A stretch of DNA of 64,000 bases from contig NZ_JAAMRE010000032.1 of assembly GCF_013522705.1 (NCBI RefSeq), positions 1 to 64,000 on the forward strand, read 5' to 3'. Numbering within the stretch: position 1 is the first letter of the stretch; each line of letters begins with the position of its first letter. The notes beneath the pieces are model-generated. The model did not search any database. It was not told the origin of the DNA and saw only the letters and a program-made list of their open reading frames with translations. The translations under genes and the position numbers were made by a program. Below, piece by piece: positions 37,968 through 45,401 of this stretch. The DNA is from Pseudomonas lurida (lineage in GTDB: Bacteria > Pseudomonadota > Gammaproteobacteria > Pseudomonadales > Pseudomonadaceae).

Positions 37968-38204
37968 ATGCACCTCGCGAACCCATCCCAATTGCGCCGC
38001 GACCTGAAAGAGGCTGCGGCCCTATGTAAGTGGTTGGGCATCGATCTGGTGCGGGCAGTTGTGCGGCTATCTGAGGCTGGTCAGGAAGATGAAGCCAAGG
38101 ATTTGCAGAGGATTGCAGCGAGCTACCAGGATGTCGAGGACAGGCTGGCGGGCCATGCGGATGAGGTCAATGCTGGAAGAATTTTGCGTGGGAAGGCTGA
38201 GTAG
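37968..38204 (+). CDS. Small hypothetical phage protein
   Basis: This 78-residue helical protein (LANPSQLRRDLKEAAALCKWLG..., EAGQEDEAKDLQRIAASYQDVEDRLAGHADEV) is highly charged, with no signal peptide. It lies 39 bases after the YHYH gene on the same strand. The composition fits a small coiled-coil or helical-bundle protein. No family is recognised. Confidence 0.55.
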   Translation: MHLANPSQLRRDLKEAAALCKWLGIDLVRAVVRLSEAGQEDEAKDLQRIAASYQDVEDRLAGHADEVNAGRILRGKAE

Positions 38205-38252
38205 AAAGCGCAACGAATCTGGTCATTCGACCAGCACAAGGGAGCGAGTCTG

Positions 38253-38771
38253 GTGACAACCATCAAGTTCAGTTACAGGGATGCAAAGGGTGATTTGAGT
38301 CATCGCGAGCTGATCCAGTGGTCAGAGAACTCGCTCTACATTCAGGGGAGATCTGCTGCTGACTCATTCCCTAAAACCTTCAGGAAAGACCGCATAGTTG
38401 AAGTCTACTTTGGTTCGGAGCTGTTGCTGAATGACGCCGCACCACCTGCTCCAGAGCTGCTGCAAAAAACACGACCCTCGGCCAAAGCTGTGTGGGCTGC
38501 TACTTCCCAGCATCCATCGCCAAAGGCAACGCTTGGCGGTATTAACCAAATTCTTTTCACGGGCTTTGCGGCGGTATACCGAGCCGAGCTTGAGCAAAAA
38601 GCATTAGATTCAGGATTCAAAGTGATGAGTACACCTGGTAAAACGCTGACCTTTCTCTGCTATGGCGATAACGCTGGACCTACTAAGGTTGCGAAAGCCC
38701 AGGAGGCCGGGGCCTTCATCATTGATGCTGAGCAGTTTCTGACTTTGATAATGACCGGCGAGATGTCTTAG
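38253..38771 (+). CDS. BRCT-domain phage protein
   Basis: This 172-residue protein uses a GTG start after GGGAG. The N-terminal half (TIKFSYRDAKGDLSHRELIQW ... RKDRIVEVYF) looks like a small beta-rich WYL-adjacent or SH3-like module. The C-terminal half (residues about 95-168: ILFTGFAAVYRAELEQKALDSGFKVMSTPGKTLTFLCYGDN ... AFIIDAEQFLTLI) is a BRCT domain as in bacterial DNA ligase. BRCT domains bind DNA ends or phosphopeptides. It lacks ligase motifs. It lies between the YHYH cluster and the BstA-like gene. Confidence 0.75.
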   Translation: MTTIKFSYRDAKGDLSHRELIQWSENSLYIQGRSAADSFPKTFRKDRIVEVYFGSELLLNDAAPPAPELLQKTRPSAKAVWAATSQHPSPKATLGGINQILFTGFAAVYRAELEQKALDSGFKVMSTPGKTLTFLCYGDNAGPTKVAKAQEAGAFIIDAEQFLTLIMTGEMS

Positions 38772-38933
38772 CGGGAGCGGGCATGGCGTGACGGAATGTT
38801 GTAGCAGGTTGTGCGGATAGGTTGAAAGCGGGAAGGTTCGTTCGACTAGCGAGTACTTAGCATCGGCAAGCAGGAAACGCTTGGACGCTATATCAAGCGC
38901 ACATGCACACCACATAAAACCGTTTTAAATCAG

Positions 38934-39854
38934 ATGGATATGAGAAAAATGGCTAATTTGCCCACCAGCCCTAAATCACAGATGCCTTTAGCAATTGATG
39001 CTCAGATTGAGATCGATGGCATTGGTATGGGCGTACTTTCGGATGGTACGCCTTTTCTAACTGCGCGCGGTCTGGCCCGATTATGTGGCATTCAGCACAC
39101 GTCGATCTTGGATATTGCAAACGACTGGGCATCGAATAGGCCGGCAATTACCAAAATTCACTCGCTGCTTCAAACACATGGGCTGACCTATGAGGAGCCT
39201 TACACAACGGTTGTTGACAAAGGCACGATGTCACATGCGTACCCAGATGGCGTCTGCTTGGCGATCTTAGAATATTACGCATTTGAAGCAGGAATAAATC
39301 GTAAAGACGAAGCACTGATGAACTTCAGGCTTCTTGCTGGTAAAGCTCTTCGAGACTTCATTTACACGCAGGTCGGATACGATCCAGAGAACCACGTTCC
39401 CACTCAGTGGAAGCAGTTCCACGATAGGATGTCTCTGGTCTACAACGCGGTACCAGCGGGTTACTTTGGGGTGTTCAAAGAAATCGCTGATATGGTCGTC
39501 CATCTTGGGCAGAGCGGAATTCATATTGATAGCACCTTTGTTCCTGACGGTAGCGTGGGAATACATTGGGCAAAGCATTGGAAGACCGCTGAGTTAGAAA
39601 ACGTTTACAGCCCACGAATCAAATACGAACACAACTACCCAGATTATTTCCCGCAAGCCCTGTCGAACCCTCAAGAGTCAAACTGCTATCCAGAGTCCGC
39701 CCTGGGGGAGTTTCGGAGGTGGTTCCGTGAGGTATACATAGGCGCTGGCAAGTTTGAGGCGTACCTGACAACGAAGGTCAAAGCCAAGGCTCTGCCGATA
39801 TCTGTAGCTCAGTTAGCCATTTCTTCGTACGCAAATCAGCAGCTTCTCAAGTAA
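38934..39854 (+). CDS. BstA-like prophage-encoded abortive-infection protein
   Basis: This protein has 306 residues; starts at 38940 or 38949 are also possible. It has no signal or membrane segment. The N-terminal part (GIGMGVLSDGTPFLTARGLARLCG) fits a KilA-N-like DNA-binding region, and the C-terminal half (KYEHNYPDYFPQALSNP, LGEFRRWFREVYI) matches my recollection of BstA of Salmonella phage BTP1 and its prophage homologues. BstA proteins stop replication of incoming phages and are silenced by an aba DNA element near their own gene. The gene is AT-richer than its surroundings and ends in a terminator. The call is from memory, without alignment. Confidence 0.65.
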   Translation: MDMRKMANLPTSPKSQMPLAIDAQIEIDGIGMGVLSDGTPFLTARGLARLCGIQHTSILDIANDWASNRPAITKIHSLLQTHGLTYEEPYTTVVDKGTMSHAYPDGVCLAILEYYAFEAGINRKDEALMNFRLLAGKALRDFIYTQVGYDPENHVPTQWKQFHDRMSLVYNAVPAGYFGVFKEIADMVVHLGQSGIHIDSTFVPDGSVGIHWAKHWKTAELENVYSPRIKYEHNYPDYFPQALSNPQESNCYPESALGEFRRWFREVYIGAGKFEAYLTTKVKAKALPISVAQLAISSYANQQLLK

Positions 39855-39881
39855 TAGGCTTTTTCGCTGTATAGAGCTCGG

Positions 39882-39900
39882 CCCGGCCTCGCGCCGGGTT
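39882..39900. terminator. Terminator between bstA-like and relE genes
   Basis: CCCGGC, loop CTCGC, GCCGGG then TTTCTT lies between convergent stops. Confidence 0.7.
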
Positions 39901-39912
39901 TCTTGTCTCTGC

Positions 39913-40200
39913 CTACCGCTTCCCCGCCTGCTGATACACAGAGCTTCGCTCGCGTTTGCCGACAGCCAGCACCAGGATGACAATTCGCTCGTCCTCAACG
40001 CGGTACACAAGTCGGTAGCCGGCGCCGCGCAATTTGATCTTGTAGCAGTCCTTCATGCCATGAAGCGCATCGCCTGGCACTCGCGGGCCGGACTGCCGCT
40101 CCTGGAGCTTTTTCAGAAACTGGAGGCGTATTGTTCCGTCGAGTTTACGCAACTCCTTCAGTGCCTTCGGATCCCACTCAACCTCGTACTCAGCGGCCAT
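39913..40200 (-). CDS. RelE/ParE-type toxin
   Basis: This 95-residue basic protein begins MAAEYEVEWDPKALKELRKLD. The typical RelE body follows: HGMKDCYKIKLRGAGYRLVYRVEDERIVILVLAVGKRERSSVYQQA, with Arg and Lys residues suited to ribosome-dependent mRNA cleavage. It overlaps its antitoxin by 11 bases, antitoxin first, the classical relBE order. No frameshift is seen, so it should be functional. Confidence 0.9.
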   Translation of the reverse strand: MAAEYEVEWDPKALKELRKLDGTIRLQFLKKLQERQSGPRVPGDALHGMKDCYKIKLRGAGYRLVYRVEDERIVILVLAVGKRERSSVYQQAGKR

Positions 40201-40477
40201 TGGCGATATCTGCCTCTGCCTCGCCAATCAGATCGTCCAGAGATACCCGAACAGGTGTTTCTTTAGCATCGAGCCGAGCCTTGACCAGTTGGACCAGCTC
40301 CAGTTCGTCCAGGCGCTCAACCATCGCCTCGTAGACGTTTGCTGGAACCATGTAGCCCATAACGCGGTTGTGGTTCAGCACAGCCACAGGCATGCCGTTG
40401 GCGCCGCTCAAGACGGAGGAGGGGTTCTTCTTGAGTTCAGATACGCTGACGGCCACATCAGCCAGAATATTTTGCAT
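40190..40477 (-). CDS. Phd/YefM-type antitoxin
   Basis: This 95-residue protein starts at MQNILADVAVSVSELKKNPSSVL after AGGAG at eight bases. GMPVAVLNHNRVMGYMVPANVYEAMVERLDELELVQL is the Phd/YefM DNA-binding and dimer region; the acidic C-terminal tail would wrap the toxin. It is expected to repress its own promoter with the toxin. A tandem stretch of AGAC/GTCT half-sites just upstream may be that operator. Confidence 0.9.
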   Translation of the reverse strand: MQNILADVAVSVSELKKNPSSVLSGANGMPVAVLNHNRVMGYMVPANVYEAMVERLDELELVQLVKARLDAKETPVRVSLDDLIGEAEADIANGR

Positions 40478-40546
40478 AGATAAGACTCCTAGATAGGTCT
40501 TTATTCTGGTCTTTTTGTCATGGTGTGGCAAGCGCCTGCTATGTGC

Positions 40547-40912
40547 TCAGTACATGCTCGGGCACTTGTAGAGGCTAATCGCTGAGCTGTCTAGGCTGGT
40601 GCTACCGACTATATATAGCGTTTGAATGTTGGCCTTCTGTGCAATAAAGCCTTCACAGGAGTAGCTGCACATCATGATCCTGGCAGTGAAGCAAATGTTC
40701 TGCAGCCTCAGCTTGTACAGGTCTTGAGGCCAAGTCATGCAGTCGTAATCACCGCCAATGGGGCAGGTGACTCTCTCAAGTCCGCCAGAGGTCAAGACTG
40801 TTGACCCTGCCAGGTTATCAATATCTTCATATCCCCACGCCGCCTGGCTCAGCCCAGCAATGATCAGCGGCAAATGAAAAAGAAGCGCGATCTGTTTGCT
40901 GAGCTGATGCAA
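40547..40912 (-). CDS. Possible secreted cysteine-containing protein
   Basis: Read from a TTG at 40912, the 121-residue frame starts with a signal-peptide-like segment (SKQIALLFHLPLIIAGLSQAAWG). The mature part has eight Cys residues in a YEDIDNLAGSTVL ... TCPIGGDYDCMTWPQDLYKLRL ... NICFTARIMMCSYSC pattern, unlike an accidental frame. Its 5' end overlaps the head of the divergent NadS-type gene by 39 bases. I recognise no family. The start codon is uncertain. Confidence 0.45.
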   Translation of the reverse strand: MHQLSKQIALLFHLPLIIAGLSQAAWGYEDIDNLAGSTVLTSGGLERVTCPIGGDYDCMTWPQDLYKLRLQNICFTARIMMCSYSCEGFIAQKANIQTLYIVGSTSLDSSAISLYKCPSMY

Positions 40913-41191
40913 GGCGTAAACGAGATGGGCGAGCACCGGCAAGGGAAGATCACACTTCGACAGTACGAAGTTGAGGCTCTTGCGCCTCCAGAGGTGACGG
41001 CTGCTGAGATCGTTTCCATCCGTGAGAACCTTCACATGTCGCAGCCGGTTTTCGCCCGGCAAATCAGGACTAGCCCTGACACGCTGAAGAACTGGGAGCA
41101 ATCGAAGTCAAAGCCAAATGCCCAGGCGGCGCTGCTGATTAAGTTGGTTCAGCGCTTCCCTGACATGGTTGAGCGACTCAACGCCGTTTGA
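40874..41191 (+). CDS. NadS/HigA-type antitoxin-like regulator (no toxin beside it)
   Basis: This 105-residue protein starts MKKKRDLFAELMQGVNEM and has an XRE helix-turn-helix in AAEIVSIRENLHMSQPVFARQIRTSPDTLKNWEQSKSKPNAQA. The N-terminal FAELMQG and LRQYEVEAL parts match the NadS/HigA2 group. Such antitoxins normally follow a RelE-like toxin on the same strand, but upstream there is only the antisense frame at 40547-40912. It may be an orphan left after loss of the toxin. Confidence 0.8.
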   Translation: MKKKRDLFAELMQGVNEMGEHRQGKITLRQYEVEALAPPEVTAAEIVSIRENLHMSQPVFARQIRTSPDTLKNWEQSKSKPNAQAALLIKLVQRFPDMVERLNAV

Positions 41192-41207
41192 AACGATGAT
41201 TACCTTG

Positions 41208-41232
41208 AAGCCCGGCCAAGTGCCGGGCTTTC
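41208..41232. terminator. Bidirectional terminator between the NadS-type and repressor genes
   Basis: AAGCCCGGC, loop CAAGT, GCCGGGCTT then TCT. Confidence 0.8.
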
Positions 41233-41242
41233 TGCATCCGGC

Positions 41243-41668
41243 TCAAGGCTTTTCAGCGTTGGCCTTCTCAAGCAGGGCGGCTATGCCCTCAAGCAGAACC
41301 AAGTCCGACTCCTTGAGTCTTCCCTTCGCCGCAGCCCTGGCGAGTTTCTCGATAACCGCAACTGCCCGCGGCGTGGCCTTGTCCTGAAGGGCCTGGTAAG
41401 CAGACGCCGCCTCTCGCACCACATCCTGACGACTGTACTCACCCTCGATCAACGCCGGCCCGTGCCCATTCGGGTTGACCAGCACACCAGGCGTGAGCCC
41501 GATTTTCTGCTCGAGGTTGAGCGCTGCCTTCTCGCCTAGGGAGCGATGCCCATTGAGGATCTGTGACAAATACGAAGCGTCCAGATCGTGCTGGTCGGCG
41601 AAGTCTTTCTGACTGAGTGGGCCGATGACGCGCCGCAGCGCGTCGACCCGAAGAGTTTTGATATCCAT
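41243..41668 (-). CDS. Phage repressor-like XRE regulator
   Basis: This 141-residue protein has an N-terminal helix-turn-helix: RRVIGPLSQKDFADQHDLDASYLSQILNGHRSLGEKAALNLEQ. The C-terminal half is helical (YSRQDVVREAASAYQALQDKA ... KARGRLKESDLVLLEGIAALLEKANA-type) and lacks the Ser-Lys protease dyad, so it is not a LexA-type self-cleaving repressor. It is divergent from the broken cro gene across a 97-base gap with AAATTAGCAAA sites, the layout of a phage immunity switch. Its small size fits pseudomonad P2/lambda-hybrid prophage regulators. Confidence 0.82.
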   Translation of the reverse strand: MDIKTLRVDALRRVIGPLSQKDFADQHDLDASYLSQILNGHRSLGEKAALNLEQKIGLTPGVLVNPNGHGPALIEGEYSRQDVVREAASAYQALQDKATPRAVAVIEKLARAAAKGRLKESDLVLLEGIAALLEKANAEKP

Positions 41669-41687
41669 AGGCGATAGTGTCCCTGCG

Positions 41688-41736
41688 TTAGCAAACAGTA
41701 AATTATAAAATGCTATTTCTATCTAAATTAGCAAAA
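41688..41736. promoter_or_regulatory. Repressor-cro operator region
   Basis: TTAGCAAA at 41688-41695 and AAATTAGCAAAA at 41725-41736 are direct repeats, with an imperfect inverted copy at 41708-41718. They lie between the repressor and cro starts and share the motif found at 37573-37632. Confidence 0.65.
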
Positions 41737-41765
41737 TGTAATCTTAGCTTCTTTCGGAGACTAAC

Positions 41766-42021
41766 ATGACGCTACTCGAACTCATCCGGTCCCTCGACAC
41801 ACCTTTCGGTGGAGTCGGTGGCCAAGCGCAGCGGCACCAGCGCCGGGAACTTTAAACAGATCGCCCATGGCTTTCGCCGGGCAGGCCCAGACCTCGCCAT
41901 CAATCTTGAGCGGGAGTCGAGCAGGGCGGTTACCTGTGAAGAGTTCCTGTCCGAACGACGAATCGCACCGCCCAAACCTGGAGCAATTTCTCCACATTCT
42001 GGTGCACAGCAAGAACGTTGA
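41766..42021 (+). pseudogene. Frameshifted cro (YdaS-like antirepressor)
   Basis: ATG at 41766 reads MTLLELIRSLDT, then the conserved continuation (VESVAKRSGTSAGNFKQIAHGFRRAGPDLAINLERES) is found in the next frame from 41809. One extra base in the stretch GACACACC (41796-41803) explains the shift. The joined product is the usual Cro/YdaS helix-turn-helix protein. After TCEE its C terminus no longer looks like the family, suggesting a deletion junction near 41945. The sequence from 42022 to 42211 shows no gene I can support. Confidence 0.75.
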
Positions 42022-42211
42022 ACCGCTGGATCACCTGGTCAACACATTGGGCTACCCGGCACTTTCCTGCACACAGATGGCGCCTCTGCTGAGCCATTTG
42101 GTAGCACATTCGATCTTCAATCAATCCGGCCATGACGATGGCATTTCCATACTGCGTGCCAAATCAAACACTTAAGCAGTGCCCATCGCACCTGGCACAC
42201 ATTCTGCTCTG

Positions 42212-42239
42212 TTTGTATTCGTGGATAATTGGATACAAA
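42212..42239. promoter_or_regulatory. Operator of the GntR-ABC-GGT cluster
   Basis: TTTGTATTC and GGATACAAA form an inverted repeat (8 of 9 pairs) around a ten-base spacer, 20 bases upstream of the gntR start. The half-sites resemble FCD-family GntR operators (TTGTATACAA type), so the regulator probably controls itself and the genes downstream. Confidence 0.55.
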
Positions 42240-42258
42240 AAGTCAAAAGGTGCTGCCA

Positions 42259-42927
42259 ATGCAATTTGCTCCCGTTTACAGTGATCGTCAGCCGCTGACT
42301 GCCGAGGAGGAGGCCTATAACTTCCTGCTCGATGCGATCTGCGGCGGACGCTATCGCAAAGGTGATCGGTTGATTGCCGAGGACATTGCCAGCGAGATCG
42401 GCATGAGCCGCATGCCGGTGCGCGAGGCGTTTCGCCGTCTGGATGCTCAAGGCCTGGTGACCTTGCGTCCCAACCGCGGTGCGATCGTCAGTGGCCTGGA
42501 CATTGACGAGTTGCACGAGGTTTTCGAAATGCGCAGTGCCCTCGAAGGCCTCGCGGTGCGTGTGGCGGTCGGGCGCATCGGCGAGCGTCAATTGGCGGCG
42601 CTGGAGCGTCTGCTGGATGAAATGGATGACTACCGCGATGAAAGCGCCGAGTGGGTCATCCGACATCGCGCCTTCCACGAGTACTTGTGCAGCCTCAGCG
42701 GCCGGCCGCGGTTGATGAAGCAGATTTCGGCGTTGTATTCCCTGGTCGAAGCGCCAATGCGGTTGTGGCTGCAGCACGGTGAAAAGCCCCTCAGCGCGCG
42801 CCAGGAGCACTCAGTGATCCTGGAAGCGATCCGTGCCGGCGATGCGGCCCGCGCTGAGGCGGTGGTGCGTGAGCACATCGAAGGCACTGTGCCGGCGCTG
42901 ATCCAATTCCTGCAAACAGAACAATAA
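42259..42927 (+). CDS. GntR-family regulator, FCD subfamily
   Basis: This 222-residue protein starts at MQFAPVYSDRQ after AAAGGTG; a ten-codon extension would overlap the operator. The winged helix holds AEDIASEIGMSRMPVREAFRRLDAQGLVTLRPNRGAIV. The C-terminal FCD domain has the metal-binding pattern: Asp in the first helix, His in HRAFHEYLC, and His in VVREHIEG. Such regulators respond to small organic acids or amino acids. It directly precedes an amino-acid ABC importer and GGT. Confidence 0.9.
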   Translation: MQFAPVYSDRQPLTAEEEAYNFLLDAICGGRYRKGDRLIAEDIASEIGMSRMPVREAFRRLDAQGLVTLRPNRGAIVSGLDIDELHEVFEMRSALEGLAVRVAVGRIGERQLAALERLLDEMDDYRDESAEWVIRHRAFHEYLCSLSGRPRLMKQISALYSLVEAPMRLWLQHGEKPLSARQEHSVILEAIRAGDAARAEAVVREHIEGTVPALIQFLQTEQ

Positions 42928-42988
42928 GATCCATTGTGTTTTGACGTTGAGTCCTGCCCCGTTTTTCAACGAACTGGAGTGTCTGGTC

Positions 42989-43795
42989 ATGCATAAACAC
43001 CGCGCCTTGCTGGTGGCTGTCTCCCTCGGTCTGTGCACGCAATGGGCCGTCGCCGCGCCCCAAGTGCCGGAGCGCTTGCGCAACGTCGATAAACTCACTT
43101 ATTGCTCGGGGATGGATTCCCCGCCGCTGGTGTCCTTCGATGAATCCCAGAAACCGCGTGGCCTCACCGTCGACCTGGGCCTGGAAATCGCCAAGCGCCT
43201 GGGCGACAAGCAGGTGCAATGGAAGGTGATTCCGTTCTCCGGGCTGGTGCCGGCGTTACTCGCCCAGCAATGCGACATGATCGTCGACCAGCTGTTCGAC
43301 AAACCCGAGCGGCGGCAAGTGATCGACATCGTCAACTACATGTACTCCAGCCAGTCGGTGGTGGTGCCCAAGGGCAACCCCAAGGGCATCAAGACCCTGG
43401 ATGAGCTGTCCGGCCACAAGGTCGCGGTGCTTAACGGCTCCACCATCAAGACCCTGCTGGACACGCAGAACGACAGCCTGGCCAAGGCCGGCAAGCCGCC
43501 GATGAAACTGGTGGTCTACAACACCGACACCGATGCCTTCCAGGCCCTGCGCATCAGCCAGGTCGACGCTTACGGCACCACCGTGGAAACCGCCGGTTAT
43601 TACGCAGCGATGGCGCCGGACCTGTTCCAGGAGGGCGTGCCCGCGTTCAGTCGCATCCTCACGGGCCTGGGCATGCGCAAGGATGACCCGCAACTGACGG
43701 CGGCCGTGCAGCAGGTGATCAGCGACATGCGCAGCGATGGCAGCTATGCGCAGTTGCTGAATAAATGGCATGTCAGCAGCGACACACTCGACTGA
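42989..43795 (+). CDS. Polar amino-acid-type ABC transporter, substrate-binding protein
   Basis: The start MHKHRALLVAVSLGLCTQWAVAAP gives a signal peptide; the upstream extension is rejected. The 268-residue family 3 solute-binding protein shows KLTYCSGMDSPPLVSFDESQKPRGLTVDLGLEIAKRLG, QCDMIVDQLFDKPERRQVIDIVNYMY and a full second lobe. It captures a polar amino acid or related compound for the permease downstream. With GGT in the same unit, a gamma-glutamyl compound is a reasonable guess, not a proven ligand. Confidence 0.9.
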   Translation: MHKHRALLVAVSLGLCTQWAVAAPQVPERLRNVDKLTYCSGMDSPPLVSFDESQKPRGLTVDLGLEIAKRLGDKQVQWKVIPFSGLVPALLAQQCDMIVDQLFDKPERRQVIDIVNYMYSSQSVVVPKGNPKGIKTLDELSGHKVAVLNGSTIKTLLDTQNDSLAKAGKPPMKLVVYNTDTDAFQALRISQVDAYGTTVETAGYYAAMAPDLFQEGVPAFSRILTGLGMRKDDPQLTAAVQQVISDMRSDGSYAQLLNKWHVSSDTLD

Positions 43796-43806
43796 GGTCC
43801 GGCGCG

Positions 43807-44583
43807 ATGAACTTCAATTGGGATGTGTTCTGGCAGTACCTGTTACAGCCCAGCGGGGTGTACCTCACCGGGCTCTGGCTGACTTGCCTGATCAGTGTGC
43901 TGGCGATGCTGCTGGGCTGTGTGCTTGGCCTGGCGGCGGCGCTGCTGCGCCTGTCGAAAAACCCGCTGCTGCACCTGCCGGTGCGCTTTTACGTGTGGCT
44001 GATGCGCGGCACGCCGTTGCTGGTGCAGATCGTGTTTCTCTACACCGCGCTGGCGGCCGGCGGGATTTTCCGTTTTGAGGACATCGAGCTGTTCGGCCTG
44101 GTAGTGCCCGGCAATATCCAGGCGGCGATCATTGCCCTGGGCCTGAACGAAGGCGCGTATATGGCCGAGATCATTCGCGCCGGCATCGGCGCGGTCGACA
44201 AAGGTCAGTACGAAGCCGGACGTTCCCTGGGCATGGGTTTCGCCAAGTTGATGCGGCGCATCGTGCTGCCCCAGGCGTTTCGCGTGATCGTGCCGCCGCT
44301 GGGCAACGAGTTCAACGTGATGCTCAAGAACACCACCCTGGTCAGCGTGATCGGTGTGCAGGAACTGCTGCTCAGCACCCAGATGATCACCTCGGCGACC
44401 TTTCGCGTATTTGAGCTGTACCTGGTGGTCGCGTTGTACTTCCTGACGCTGACCACGCTGTGGGGCTTTTTTCAGCGCTGGCTTGAAGTCCGCTTCAGCC
44501 AGTCCGACCGGCCATCGGCGCCCCCGCCGGCCGCCGGCCGCATGTTCGGTCGCAGCACCCTGAAACTGCTGAGGGGACGTTAA
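43807..44583 (+). CDS. Polar amino-acid ABC transporter, permease
   Basis: This 258-residue HisMQ-type permease has about five membrane segments. The conserved ATPase-contact loop is [34 protein letters not shown]. Only one permease gene is present, so it probably acts as a homodimer, as in other single-permease systems. It starts 11 bases after the binding-protein gene and ends two bases before the ATPase gene. Confidence 0.92.
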   Translation: MNFNWDVFWQYLLQPSGVYLTGLWLTCLISVLAMLLGCVLGLAAALLRLSKNPLLHLPVRFYVWLMRGTPLLVQIVFLYTALAAGGIFRFEDIELFGLVVPGNIQAAIIALGLNEGAYMAEIIRAGIGAVDKGQYEAGRSLGMGFAKLMRRIVLPQAFRVIVPPLGNEFNVMLKNTTLVSVIGVQELLLSTQMITSATFRVFELYLVVALYFLTLTTLWGFFQRWLEVRFSQSDRPSAPPPAAGRMFGRSTLKLLRGR

Positions 44584-44585
44584 CC

Positions 44586-45365
44586 ATGGCGCATCAAAGT
44601 GAAGAGTTGATCATCGAAGCGCTGGACATCCACAAATCGTTCGGCGCGTTGCAGATCCTCAAGGGCATCTCCCTGCAAGTGCGGCGCGGCGAAGTGGTGG
44701 TGCTGATCGGCGCCTCCGGTTCCGGCAAGACCACCTTTATCCGCTGCATTAATCTGCTGGAGGACATCCAGGGCGGGCGCATCCGCGTCAACGGCCGCGC
44801 CATGGGTTACCGCGAGCGCAGCGACGGCAGCCTGGTGCGCGATTCGGAGCGCAACATCGCCCGCCAGCGTCGTGACATCGGCATGGTATTCCAGCGCTTC
44901 AACCTGTTCCCCCATATGACCGCGCTGGAAAACATCATCGAGGCGCCGATCCAGGTGCTGGGTACCCCGCGTGCCGAGGCGTTGGAACAGGCGCGCGGTT
45001 TGCTCGCGCGCGTCGGCCTGGCGGACAAGGCCAACCATTACCCGTCGATGCTCTCCGGCGGCCAGCAGCAACGGGTGGCGATCGCCCGTGCGCTGGCGAT
45101 GAAACCCCAGGCGATGCTGTTCGACGAACCCACCAGCGCCCTCGACCCGGAAACCGTCGGCGAAGTGCTGCAGGTGATGAAAGAACTGGCCGAGGAGGGC
45201 ATGACCATGGTGGTGGTCACCCACGAAATGGGCTTTGCCCGTGAAGTGGCCGACCGCGTGGTGGTGCTCGACCAGGGCGAGCTCATCGAGCAAGGGCCGC
45301 CGGAACAGATCTTCAGTCATCCCAGCCACCCGCGTACCCGAGCCTTTCTCAGTCGCGTGCTCTGA
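44586..45365 (+). CDS. Polar amino-acid ABC transporter, ATP-binding protein
   Basis: This 259-residue ABC ATPase has Walker A in [13 protein letters not shown], signature [15 protein letters not shown], Walker [14 protein letters not shown] and the switch His in [17 protein letters not shown]. These are the motifs of GlnQ/HisP-type import ATPases. It follows the permease by two bases and precedes ggt by 36 bases, so one transcript is likely. Confidence 0.94.
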   Translation: MAHQSEELIIEALDIHKSFGALQILKGISLQVRRGEVVVLIGASGSGKTTFIRCINLLEDIQGGRIRVNGRAMGYRERSDGSLVRDSERNIARQRRDIGMVFQRFNLFPHMTALENIIEAPIQVLGTPRAEALEQARGLLARVGLADKANHYPSMLSGGQQQRVAIARALAMKPQAMLFDEPTSALDPETVGEVLQVMKELAEEGMTMVVVTHEMGFAREVADRVVVLDQGELIEQGPPEQIFSHPSHPRTRAFLSRVL

Positions 45366-45401
45366 GCGCACGCCAATCCCTCTTATTCAAGAGCTTTTGC
45401 C

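Larger units (their letters stand above)
34845..42021. mobile_element. Degenerate phage-derived island at tRNA-Pro(GGG)
   Basis: It starts at tRNA-Pro with an integrase pointing at the tRNA. It then holds an excisionase-like gene, small phage-type genes, a BRCT protein, a BstA-like protein, toxin-antitoxin genes, a repressor and a broken cro. No capsid, tail or replication genes are present, and no second copy of the tRNA-Pro 3' end was found before 42.2 kb. Base composition is visibly richer in A and T than the flanks. I infer a prophage that lost its right half and attR. The right boundary is approximate. Confidence 0.75.

Noticed and set aside
37686-37991. Minus-strand frame of 101 residues opposite the YHYH gene
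   Set aside because: The plus-strand frame has a ribosome site, signal peptide and the YHYH pattern; the antisense frame has none of these.
36000-42250. Second copy of the tRNA-Pro 3' end as attR of the island
   Set aside because: I looked for TTCGAATCACTC and GTCCCGACCA beyond 34921 and found neither before 42.25 kb.
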